Source of the DNA: an uncultured Alistipes sp.
Lineage (GTDB): Bacteria; Bacteroidota; Bacteroidia; Bacteroidales; Rikenellaceae
DNA: 20,791 nt
Assembly: GCA_900770585.1 (NCBI GenBank)
Contig: CAAGKW010000058.1
Location: forward strand, 1 to 20,791
Direction: 5' to 3'
The notes beneath the pieces are model-generated. The model did not search any database, was not told the DNA's origin, and saw only the letters and a program-made list of their open reading frames with translations. Below are positions 1 through 5,852 of this stretch, piece by piece; position 1 is the first letter of the stretch, and each line of letters opens with the position of its first letter. The position numbers and the translations under genes were made by a program.

Positions 1-64
1 TCGCGGGCTGGGGCGGTCGCCCGAAGGGCGAGCCCGCGAGTGTGTGTCGAGAACTGCGTTCTCG
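1..64. repeat. Run of GC-rich inverted repeats at the left edge
   Basis: Three inverted repeats follow one another. TCGCGGGCT at 1-9 pairs perfectly with AGCCCGCGA at 31-39 (9 bp). Inside it, TCGCCC at 17-22 pairs with GGGCGA at 26-31 around a GAA loop. CGAGAAC at 48-54 pairs with GTTCTCG at 58-64 around a 3-base loop. No coding frame is convincing here. They could be the terminator or processed end of a gene lying to the left, or a short intergenic repeat element. The window edge prevents a decision. Confidence 0.5.
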
Positions 65-75
65 CCACTCCACAA

Positions 76-108
76 CAAAAAGCCACGCCCGAGTTCGGAG
101 CGTGGCTT
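76..108 (-). terminator. Rho-independent terminator of the barrel-protein operon
   Basis: AAGCCACGC at 80-88 pairs with GCGTGGCTT at 100-108 (9 bp). On the minus strand the stem is followed by TTTTTGTTG. It lies 20 bases past the stop of the BamA-like gene, as expected for the end of the 3856-to-128 operon. Confidence 0.75.
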
Positions 109-127
109 AAATCTTGAATTTTGAATC

Positions 128-1540
128 TTAGAACAGGTAGCCCGTATTGATGTAGAACGCACCCTTACCGTCCTGCTTTGCCAGCTTGCCGACGGGCTTA
201 CCGTACTCCAAGCAGACGATAAAGTTCTGGTTCATAATGAATCGGAAGCCACCACCCACGGTGATATGCGGGCGATCCTTCTCGGTACCCTGAGCCATAT
301 ATGCCGTATACTCGGCCTTTGCCTTCTCATATTCGTTCGGAGTTGCGAAGTCGGCCAACGTGCGACCAAACGACATATCGTAGCCCTTAGTAACCATCGT
401 ACCGTCGCTGAACACGTTCAGACCGAAGGCGATGTTCTGCTTCCAGAGCGTGAACTGAACGAAACGCCAACGCAGCTCGGCATTGTACGACGCCATATCA
501 AGACCCTGCACACGGTTGCGCATAATACCGCGCACGGTGCGGAAACCACCCATACCATCGCGGTCGTAGGTCGGACCTACGGTGGTCATATAGGGCAGAA
601 CGTAGTAAGGTGCCTTGCGACCGAAGGTTCCCTCGTAGTTCAAGCGGTAGGCGAAGGTGAGTCGATCCTTTGACACGATGGGCACATAGTGGCGGAACGT
701 TGCCGAATACTTATAGTAGGGATTGGTCGTACCCAACCACTTGGGAGCCATCATCACGTGAGCCTCGGCCCACACACCGCGCGAGGGAGCACCCTCCTTA
801 TCGCGGGTATCGAACAACAGACCGACACGAACGGTGCTGTTCAGACCGCCGTCAGCCTCCGAGTCCTTGATGATACCCCACGTGCGGTACTGCTCAAAGA
901 GCGTAGGCTCCGAGTCGGGGAACATCTTGTTCTCGTCCTTATTCTTATTGATCTTCTCGCGGTTGATCGCACCCTGCTTGAAGTAACTCAGGTGGTAGCC
1001 TGCCTCCCACGACAGCGGGGTGTCGCCAATCTTACCCACGAAATCGGCCTTGAACAGAGCCGCCAGGCGGTTGGTGCGATACTTCGGGGTATAGATATAC
1101 ATATCGTCGTTCTTCTTACCGTCGAGCACCTTCTGGAAGTCGTAGTACGACTGATAGCCGTTGAAACCGTAGAAGTCCATCGCCTTATCGTTGGTGATGG
1201 TCAGCGCGGTCGAGAATCGCACACCCGGAATCCACGTGCGGTTGTCATACGACACCACGTACAACTGCGAGCCCTTGGTGAAGAACGACGCCTCGAAATA
1301 CCACTGCTGGCGGGTATTGGGATAGGTCGAACCGTCGCCAAAGTCATAGATGTTGAGCAGGGCACCCAGCTGGAAACCCTTGTCGGCATCGAATGCCACA
1401 GCAGGCAGCGGACCGAAGTTGTAACCCGTTTTGATAATCTCTTTCTTTGCAGGCGCGGGCTCTGCGGTAGGCTCTGCGTTCTGTGCCACGACGTTGATCG
1501 TTGCAAGCAGAGTAGCGAAAATAGTCAGAATATGTTTCAT
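128..1540 (-). CDS. BamA/TamA-family outer membrane beta-barrel protein (D15-like)
   Basis: A 470-residue predicted outer-membrane protein. Residues 1-20 form a signal peptide (hydrophobic core, cleavage after VVAQ), followed by a Pro/Ala/Glu linker. The rest is rich in alternating aromatic and polar strands and ends in FYINTGYLF, a terminal strand with the C-terminal Phe typical of Omp85-type barrels. The segments FDTRDKEGAPSRGVW and GGFRTVRGI, about residues 243-340, resemble the bacterial surface antigen (D15) barrel. No long run of POTRA domains is present, so this is a short, barrel-only relative and not the essential BamA; such proteins are common in Bacteroidales and their substrates are unknown. 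It is the last gene of an operon with the acyltransferase (19-base gap) and the BASS transporter. Family is fairly secure; function is not. Confidence 0.75.
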   Translation of the reverse strand: MKHILTIFATLLATINVVAQNAEPTAEPAPAKKEIIKTGYNFGPLPAVAFDADKGFQLGALLNIYDFGDGSTYPNTRQQWYFEASFFTKGSQLYVVSYDNRTWIPGVRFSTALTITNDKAMDFYGFNGYQSYYDFQKVLDGKKNDDMYIYTPKYRTNRLAALFKADFVGKIGDTPLSWEAGYHLSYFKQGAINREKINKNKDENKMFPDSEPTLFEQYRTWGIIKDSEADGGLNSTVRVGLLFDTRDKEGAPSRGVWAEAHVMMAPKWLGTTNPYYKYSATFRHYVPIVSKDRLTFAYRLNYEGTFGRKAPYYVLPYMTTVGPTYDRDGMGGFRTVRGIMRNRVQGLDMASYNAELRWRFVQFTLWKQNIAFGLNVFSDGTMVTKGYDMSFGRTLADFATPNEYEKAKAEYTAYMAQGTEKDRPHITVGGGFRFIMNQNFIVCLEYGKPVGKLAKQDGKGAFYINTGYLF

Positions 1541-1559
1541 ACGTTCAATCGTTTCGTTT

Positions 1560-2885
1560 TTAAATGAAATACTTGCGAATCTCGCGATACTTCGCGCGCA
1601 ACTCGCTGCTAAACAACAGCTTCACGTCCGAAGCAACCAATCGGATCAATCGCCACGTCTCGTGTGCCACGACGGGCGCAGGCACCAGCGCAACGATCGC
1701 CACCAACGCCCACTGCCACGGCAGCACTACAAATGCGATTATGGCATAGATGATCATCAGCACCGGCCACATCAGCAGATTGGCCATAAAGCGCACCGAG
1801 TTGCGGAAGGCCATATCCTTCATCTTGGTGAACAGGAAACCAACCACCGCCTTGATCGGCAGAGTCAGAATCGACACCGGCAGGCAATAGGGCAACGCCA
1901 CCAGCAGGAACAGCAATTTCAGCACGCGCGACCAGAAGGGATACTTAATGGCAACCGACGACAGACTGATGCGTTTCGAACGGCGGATCTGGGCTGCCTC
2001 GCGACCCAGCTGCAACAATCGCTCGACCTTCTCGGGCTCGCGCTCGCTCATCTCACGCACCGCCCACACCGTCTTGTTGTTGGCCTTGAAGAAGGCGTCC
2101 AACTCGTGCAAATTGGCATTCTCGCGCGAGAGTTTGACCGTGCGAGCCTGCTTCATCGACACCGCAGCGCAGATCTCATACATTGCCTCATAGTTCTCAT
2201 CATCAGGAATATAGAGGATCGACTGTTTCATTCGCTCGGTGAGCATATCCTTGGCTACATTGATCTGCGCTTGCAGCGGCTCCTCGGTATGCTCCTCCAA
2301 GAAATCGCGCACATTGATCGGATCGCCGATCTGCACGCGCACCGTCGAGCGGAAACGGAAGAAACTACCGTAGCGGATACCCACGGGAACAATCCAGATG
2401 GGCATATCGGGCATCATCTCCTGCGCCTGGAAGGCAATGCGGAAGATACCCTTCGACAGCGGCAGCGACGAATATTTGGCCTGATGCGTGCCCTCGGGGA
2501 AGATACAGAAGGGCACCTTGTCGCGCAGAACATCGACCGCTTTGGTGATCGTTTCGTCATTCTTGCGCACCTCGTCGATACCGTCGCGCATACGCATAAT
2601 GGGCAGGATCTTCAAGAAACGGAAGATCTTGGCCAACGTCTTATTCTTGAAAATATCGGCACGCGCCACAAACACCTTCGGCTGGCGATCCATCGCCAGG
2701 ATTACCAGCGCATCCATCAGCGCATTGGTGTGGTTCGGGGCGTAGATCACTGCGCCATTCTGCGGAATATTCTCCGTGCCGACATATCGCACATTGCGAT
2801 ACGAGAGTTTGAGCACGAGGTCAACATAGTAGCGCAACGTGCTGTAAAGCCAATCGTAGTCTTGAATCTTTTTCTCCTTTTTCAT
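1560..2885 (-). CDS. Lysophospholipid/glycerol-phosphate acyltransferase (PlsC-like), membrane-bound
   Basis: A 441-residue PlsC/LPLAT-superfamily acyltransferase, expected to move an acyl chain onto a glycerophosphate-type acceptor at the inner membrane. The catalytic block is APNHTNALMD, with H52 and D58 spaced HX5D. Classic PlsC has HX4D; the HX5D form occurs in glycerol-3-phosphate acyltransferase relatives. The phosphate-binding block is FPEGTH at 129-134, followed by PLSKG. About residues 300-400 hold several hydrophobic helices, an extension absent from the roughly 240-residue PlsC, so this is the long Bacteroidales type. Which acyl position it uses cannot be read from sequence. It lies between the barrel gene (19-base gap) and the transporter (17-base gap), suggesting an envelope-lipid operon. 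Confidence 0.82.
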   Translation of the reverse strand: MKKEKKIQDYDWLYSTLRYYVDLVLKLSYRNVRYVGTENIPQNGAVIYAPNHTNALMDALVILAMDRQPKVFVARADIFKNKTLAKIFRFLKILPIMRMRDGIDEVRKNDETITKAVDVLRDKVPFCIFPEGTHQAKYSSLPLSKGIFRIAFQAQEMMPDMPIWIVPVGIRYGSFFRFRSTVRVQIGDPINVRDFLEEHTEEPLQAQINVAKDMLTERMKQSILYIPDDENYEAMYEICAAVSMKQARTVKLSRENANLHELDAFFKANNKTVWAVREMSEREPEKVERLLQLGREAAQIRRSKRISLSSVAIKYPFWSRVLKLLFLLVALPYCLPVSILTLPIKAVVGFLFTKMKDMAFRNSVRFMANLLMWPVLMIIYAIIAFVVLPWQWALVAIVALVPAPVVAHETWRLIRLVASDVKLLFSSELRAKYREIRKYFI

Positions 2886-2902
2886 AATTCTCGCTCTCTT
2901 TT

Positions 2903-3856
2903 TTACTCCTCAGTGGCTGTACGACGGAAGAAATAGGCCACCGTCAGACCCGACACGATATGCCAGATACCCCACCAAGCCGTGATGAACAACATACCAC
3001 CATAGTGACCGTGCCAGATCTCAGGCGGGAAGATCGCCGCATTGAACAGCAGAATCAGACCCAAACCCGAATTCTGGATACCCACCTCGATGGTGAGCGA
3101 ACGACGATCGCGCACAGGCAACTTAGCCAGCTTACCGCCGAAGTAACCCGTACCCAACGCCGCAGCATTGTGCAACATCACGATGAAGAATACGTAGATG
3201 ATATTGTCCAAGAAAATCTGGAAGTTCTGAGCAAACGACACGATCACCATACCGATGAACAACATAATCGAGAGTGTCTGCGCGGGCTTGGTGATCTTTT
3301 TGGTCGCATTGGGGAAGTAGTGCGCGAAGACCATACCCAGCACGATGGGCACACCCAAGAGCAGCAGAATCTGCTCCAACATCGGCATAAACGGAATCAC
3401 CAATCGCGGAATGTCGCTATGAACGGCGATAATCGAGCTATACAGCGAGCCCCACAAGAAGAAGTTGATCGGGGTGATCACCGGAGCAAACGCCGTCGAG
3501 ATAGCGGTCATCGACACCGACAACTCGATGTTGCCCTTCGACAACGACGAGATGAAGTTCGAGATATTGCCACCCGGGCACGACGCCACGAGGATCATAC
3601 CCAGCGCAATCATCGGCGTGATGACGGGGCTGAGAGCCAACGCAATGGCGAAGGTTACAGCCGGCAGAGCCACCCACTGCAACAACAGACCCACGATCAC
3701 CGATTTGGGGTTCATAAATACATCTTTGAAGGTTTGGGTTTTGATACCGAGAGCCACACCAAACATCACGAATGCCAAAATGATATTGACAATTGCCATT
3801 CCGCCCTCGCCGAAATTAATCGCTACACTGTTGAGCGATTCAAGTTGTTCTTTCAT
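2903..3856 (-). CDS. Bile acid:sodium symporter (BASS) family transporter
   Basis: About 317 residues with eight to ten hydrophobic helices, expected in the inner membrane. The motif SCPGGNISN is the BASS/ASBT crossover signature, and EVGIQNSGLGLIL matches the second crossover helix of sodium-coupled ASBT proteins. Known members carry bile acids, pantoate or other organic anions with Na+; the substrate here is unknown. The open frame extends to 3889, but that start would be GTG. I chose ATG at 3856 (MKEQLESLN), preceded on the minus strand by AACAGAG, because the family begins about there. First gene of the operon with the acyltransferase and BamA-like barrel. Family is firm, substrate open. 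Confidence 0.85.
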   Translation of the reverse strand: MKEQLESLNSVAINFGEGGMAIVNIILAFVMFGVALGIKTQTFKDVFMNPKSVIVGLLLQWVALPAVTFAIALALSPVITPMIALGMILVASCPGGNISNFISSLSKGNIELSVSMTAISTAFAPVITPINFFLWGSLYSSIIAVHSDIPRLVIPFMPMLEQILLLLGVPIVLGMVFAHYFPNATKKITKPAQTLSIMLFIGMVIVSFAQNFQIFLDNIIYVFFIVMLHNAAALGTGYFGGKLAKLPVRDRRSLTIEVGIQNSGLGLILLFNAAIFPPEIWHGHYGGMLFITAWWGIWHIVSGLTVAYFFRRTATEE

Positions 3857-3965
3857 CTCTGTTACACACGGGTCGTCCTCGCCGACCACTTTTTATAGGT
3901 TAATTTGGGGTTTTGGGCTACGCGCATCTCGCTCGACCATTCGACCATTCAAGACGCTTTTTGCC

Positions 3966-4005
3966 CAAATCTACCACTCCAATGGTATAATATTCTACAA
4001 ATATA
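3966..4005 (-). promoter_or_regulatory. Candidate Bacteroidota promoter(s) for the BASS operon
   Basis: Two minus-strand octamers fit the Bacteroidota -7 consensus TAnnTTTG: TAGATTTG (3966-3973) and TATATTTG (3998-4005). The TTTG of the second could act as a distant -33 for the first (24-base gap, slightly long). Either would give a leader of roughly 100-130 bases before the ATG at 3856. Pattern match only. Confidence 0.35.
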
Positions 4006-4182
4006 CCTTTTATTTTCTTAAATCAGCCCTTTTACACCTATTATTATACACGCGCGAGAGCAAAATGGGTACAAAGACTTAGTGCATTTTCGCCCTTCGT
4101 GCCAATATTGGACTTTTGCGCCACTCGCTTTTTGGCGCACCTCATCGGGTCACTCGCCTGCTACCGAGCGCCCCAAACGCAA

Positions 4183-4216
4183 CAAACCCTGCAACCTTTG
4201 ACGGTTGCAGGGTTTG
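4183..4216 (-). terminator. Terminator hairpin after rpmE2
   Basis: CAAACCCTGCAACC (4183-4196) pairs perfectly with GGTTGCAGGGTTTG (4203-4216): a 14-bp stem with loop TTTGAC. It begins 30 bases past the rpmE2 stop. The U-rich tail on the minus strand is weak (TTGCGTTT), so termination strength is uncertain, but the position fits. Confidence 0.7.
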
Positions 4217-4245
4217 CTTTGTGTTTTGTAAACGCTGGGCGAAGA

Positions 4246-4518
4246 TTACTTCTTAGCTGCGTTTCTCTTATCGTAGTGCTTTGCGTAGCGGCTCATAAAC
4301 TTATCGACGCGACCAGCGGTGTCTACCAACTTCATCTTACCGGTGTAGAACGGGTGTGAAGTGTTCGAGATTTCCATCTTATACACGGGATAGGTTTCGC
4401 CGTTCACTTCGATGGTCTCCTTTGTCGAAACGGCGGACCTGCACAAAAACACGTGGTCGTTCGACATGTCCTTGAACGCCACTAAACGATAATTTTCAGG
4501 ATGAATACCTTTTTTCAT
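4246..4518 (-). CDS. rpmE2: 50S ribosomal protein L31 type B
   Basis: A 90-residue protein starting MKKGIHPENYRLVAFKDMSN, the unmistakable N-terminus of bacterial L31 type B, with FLCRS, TSHPFYTGK and VDKFMSRY following in the usual order. L31 sits at the central protuberance of the 50S subunit and helps bridge to the 30S. Type A copies carry a CxxC zinc ribbon; this one has a single Cys (C26), so it is the zinc-independent form. The length is normal for the family. It is transcribed alone, with its own promoter at 4558-4588 and a terminator at 4183-4216. A 16-bp palindrome lies in the leader, so regulation is likely, possibly linked to zinc or growth state, though no regulator is visible in the window. 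Confidence 0.95.
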   Translation of the reverse strand: MKKGIHPENYRLVAFKDMSNDHVFLCRSAVSTKETIEVNGETYPVYKMEISNTSHPFYTGKMKLVDTAGRVDKFMSRYAKHYDKRNAAKK

Positions 4519-4535
4519 TTTCGTCTTTTTGTTAG

Positions 4536-4551
4536 TTTATTACGTAATAAA
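4536..4551. promoter_or_regulatory. Perfect 16-bp palindrome in the rpmE2 leader (operator candidate)
   Basis: TTTATTACGTAATAAA is a perfect inverted repeat with no spacer. It sits just downstream of the rpmE2 -7 box, at or just after the expected start point, and ends 18 bases before the ATG. Size, symmetry and position suit a dimeric repressor. A short RNA hairpin in the leader is the alternative. Confidence 0.45.
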
Positions 4552-4557
4552 GTGCGG

Positions 4558-4588
4558 CAAAGATACGACAAAAAAAGAGAGGCGCAAA
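4558..4588 (-). promoter_or_regulatory. rpmE2 promoter (-33 TTTG, -7 TATCTTTG)
   Basis: On the minus strand TTTG (4585-4588) is followed after 19 bases by TATCTTTG (4558-4565), an exact match to the Bacteroidota TTTG / TAnnTTTG promoter. The start point would fall near 4551, giving a leader of about 33 bases. The -33 element lies in the loop of the preceding terminator hairpin. Confidence 0.7.
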
Positions 4589-4607
4589 TTTTTACGCCTC
4601 TTTTTTT
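4569..4607 (-). terminator. Bidirectional-type terminator after the coiled-coil gene
   Basis: AGAGGCG (4578-4584) pairs with CGCCTCT (4595-4601) around a 10-base loop. An A-tract on the left (about 4570-4576) and a T-tract on the right (4601-4607) make it usable on either strand. On the minus strand it ends transcripts of the coiled-coil gene, whose stop is at 4659. It overlaps the rpmE2 promoter. Confidence 0.75.
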
Positions 4608-4658
4608 ACGTTTTTCGCAACTTTTGGCTCATTTTCAGCCATTAGCGCACCTGAGTGG

Positions 4659-5015
4659 TTACTCCTCCTTCTTGAATTTAGCCTCGATTTTGTCCTTCAA
4701 CTCATCGACTTTATCTTCGAGCTGGTCCTTCAAATCCTCAGCCTTCTCCTTCCAAACTTCGGCCTTGTCTTCGAGTTGGTCGAGCAGCACCTCAGCCTTG
4801 TCCTCGATCTTCTCGTAAGCCTCGACAACGTTGGTTTCGATGTTCTTGTATGCACCAACCACCGAGTCTTCAACCTTCTGGTAGGCGTCAACCACTGCGC
4901 CCTCAACCTTGTAATAGGTTGCCTGTACCTTATCCTCGATCTGCTCGTAAGCCACTTCGACCTTATCGCCGAGCTGCTCCAACTTCTCTTCGAGATTCAA
5001 CTTCTTCTCTTCCAT
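4659..5015 (-). CDS. Highly charged helical protein of tandem 11-residue repeats
   Basis: 118 residues with no signal peptide and no Cys or Pro; almost half of it is Glu, Asp and Lys. Residues 23-88 form six consecutive 11-mers, each beginning with Tyr (Leu in the last): YEQIEDKVQAT, YYKVEGAVVDA, YQKVEDSVVGA, YKNIETNVVEA, YEKIEDKAEVL, LDQLEDKAEVW. A charged, coiled-coil-like tail EDKVDELKDKI follows. An 11-residue period suits an 11/3 amphipathic helix, as in apolipoproteins, synucleins and LEA proteins, so binding to a membrane or lipid surface, or a stress-protectant role, is possible. I do not recognise a characterised family. It lies 15 bases after the barrel gene and is probably in its transcript. 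That it is a real gene is likely; function is unknown. Confidence 0.7.
   Translation of the reverse strand: MEEKKLNLEEKLEQLGDKVEVAYEQIEDKVQATYYKVEGAVVDAYQKVEDSVVGAYKNIETNVVEAYEKIEDKAEVLLDQLEDKAEVWKEKAEDLKDQLEDKVDELKDKIEAKFKKEE
4752..4949 (-). repeat. Six in-frame 33-bp coding repeats (11-mers)
   Basis: These positions encode residues 23-88 of the helical protein, six units of 33 bp with protein consensus Y-x-K-[IV]-E-D-x-V-V-x-A. DNA similarity between units is partial, for example recurring CTCGATCTTCTCGTA-like blocks, so the array has diverged since duplication. Confidence 0.7.
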
Positions 5016-5030
5016 AGTGTCTTATGAATT

Positions 5031-5513
5031 TTAGAATGTAAATTTAACACCCAACGCCAAGCTGGTTGCGACAAATTCAGTCGAAGGCAGGAAGTCCAAA
5101 CGGGGTTTCCAGTCGAGCGAGAATGCCAGCGGAGCCACCTTCAACGAGTACTCCAAGCCCACAATTGCGTCCAAACCGAGGTTGAAACCGCTATTCTTGC
5201 CCTCGTCGTGACCCGCTTTGTAGGTCCAACCACCCACGTGCGCACCCGCACCATAGTAGAGGTTGAAACCGTTGCCGATGATAGGTACATTGAACTCATA
5301 CAAACCCGTGAAATTGACGCCACTACCGTGCTTCGAGTAGCTCCAACCAACCAATGCCTCAGCGGCATTGCCATTGTTGAACACGTGCTTAACCGACAAC
5401 GAAGTTGCGTCCCAGCCACCGCGAACACCGATAGCCCAATCGTAATACTGTGCCGACGCTGCCGACGAAATCATCACGGCTGCAATCAAAAGTAAAAATT
5501 TCTTCATAGCCAT
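5031..5513 (-). CDS. Small outer-membrane beta-barrel protein
   Basis: About 160 residues from the start MAMKKFLLLIAA. A signal peptide with core LLLIAAVMISSAASA is cut after ASAQ, giving mature YYDWAIGVRGGWDATSL. Repeated Gly/aromatic strands (GVNFTGLYEFNVPI, FNLYYGAGAHVGGW, LGLDAIVGLEYSL, LGVKFTF) indicate an eight-strand-type barrel ending in Phe, like the small OmpW/PorT-like proteins of Bacteroidales. The frame extends to 5576, but the upstream 22 codons are polar and would bury the signal peptide. ATG at 5513 or 5507 is the better start, just after AAACAAAGA. It is the first gene of a likely two-gene unit with the 11-mer repeat protein. Role unknown; possibly a structural envelope protein. 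Confidence 0.75.
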   Translation of the reverse strand: MAMKKFLLLIAAVMISSAASAQYYDWAIGVRGGWDATSLSVKHVFNNGNAAEALVGWSYSKHGSGVNFTGLYEFNVPIIGNGFNLYYGAGAHVGGWTYKAGHDEGKNSGFNLGLDAIVGLEYSLKVAPLAFSLDWKPRLDFLPSTEFVATSLALGVKFTF

Positions 5514-5546
5514 TCTTTGTTTTAGTTTACTTTTCTCATTAAGATT

Positions 5547-5609
5547 TGAGATTGAGCGTCTTACACTCTCCTGCAATAACCCGAGCAGCCCATTGCGGCC
5601 TCAATCTCA
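5547..5609 (-). repeat. Inverted repeat in the barrel-gene leader
   Basis: TGAGATTGAG (5547-5556) is the exact reverse complement of CTCAATCTCA (5600-5609), 43 bases apart. The pair lies 34-96 bases upstream of the chosen start, so it could form a long-range stem in a 5' leader. No exact TAnnTTTG box is seen upstream on the minus strand; TAATTTCG at 5614-5621 is one base off. Confidence 0.4.
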
Positions 5610-5661
5610 CTTGCGAAATTAAGAAAATAAAACGTGAAACGAAAATAAATCCGAGATTAAT

Positions 5662-5693
5662 TTTGCAAGTTTTGCGAAATTAGCGTACTTTTG
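5662..5693 (+). promoter_or_regulatory. tRNA gene promoter (-33 TTTG, -7 TACTTTTG)
   Basis: TTTG at 5662-5665 and TACTTTTG at 5686-5693 are separated by 20 bases and match the Bacteroidota consensus. The expected start is near 5700, about 13 bases before the mature tRNA 5' end. Confidence 0.7.
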
Positions 5694-5712
5694 CAGACAC
5701 AAAATATGAATT

Positions 5713-5789
5713 GGACCCATAGCTCAGTCGGTTAGAGCAGCGGACTCATAATCCGAAGGTCGTGGGATCATGCCCCTCTGGGTCCACCA
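5713..5789 (+). tRNA. tRNA with CAT anticodon (Ile2 or elongator Met)
   Basis: A 77-base cloverleaf with encoded CCA. The acceptor GGACCCA/TGGGTCC is fully paired, the D stem is GCTC/GAGC, and the anticodon loop CTCATAA holds CAT at 5747-5749. CAT occurs in initiator Met, elongator Met and Ile2 (C34 converted to lysidine by TilS). The 1-72 pair G-C argues against initiator. Pairs C4-G69 and C5-G68 are those found in E. coli tRNA-Ile2 and not in its elongator tRNA-Met, which favours Ile2 (inference). Oddities: the 27-43 position is G/A, T-stem pair 50-64 is T/T, and the T loop reads ATCATGC where most tRNAs have TTCnAnn. A strong promoter and terminator flank it, so it is probably functional. 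Confidence 0.9.
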
Positions 5790-5832
5790 ACCAACAAAGC
5801 CTCTCAGCGTATGCTGAGAGGCTTTGTTGGTT
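5789..5832. terminator. Shared terminator with a perfect 20-bp stem
   Basis: Bases 5789-5808 pair without mismatch with 5813-5832 around a GTAT loop. The first stem base is the last A of the tRNA CCA end. The kdsD-like gene converges from the right, with its stop 20 bases away, so one hairpin serves both strands. There is no strong U-tract on either side. Confidence 0.75.
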
Positions 5833-5852
5833 ATGAGGATTATGGTGCGAGA

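Larger units (their letters stand above)
3857..4245. other. Gene-free spacer of about 390 bases
   Basis: No convincing gene on either strand; open frames here have no recognisable product. It holds two candidate minus-strand -7 boxes for the BASS operon (3966-3973 and 3998-4005), the perfect palindrome CCAATATTGG at 4102-4111, a 7-bp stem TGCGCCA/TGGCGCA at 4117-4139, and the rpmE2 terminator at 4183-4216. The middle part, about 3990-4060, is AT-rich. Confidence 0.6.

Noticed and set aside
3857..3889. GTG start adding 11 residues to the BASS transporter
   Set aside because: The extension is charged, not family-like, and an ATG at 3856 is available at the expected N-terminus.
4102..4111. Palindrome CCAATATTGG as a regulatory site
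   Set aside because: Ten bases, single copy, far from any start codon; could occur by chance.
4752..4949. CRISPR-like or satellite repeat
   Set aside because: The 33-bp periodicity is explained by in-frame 11-residue protein repeats; units are degenerate and there are no spacers.
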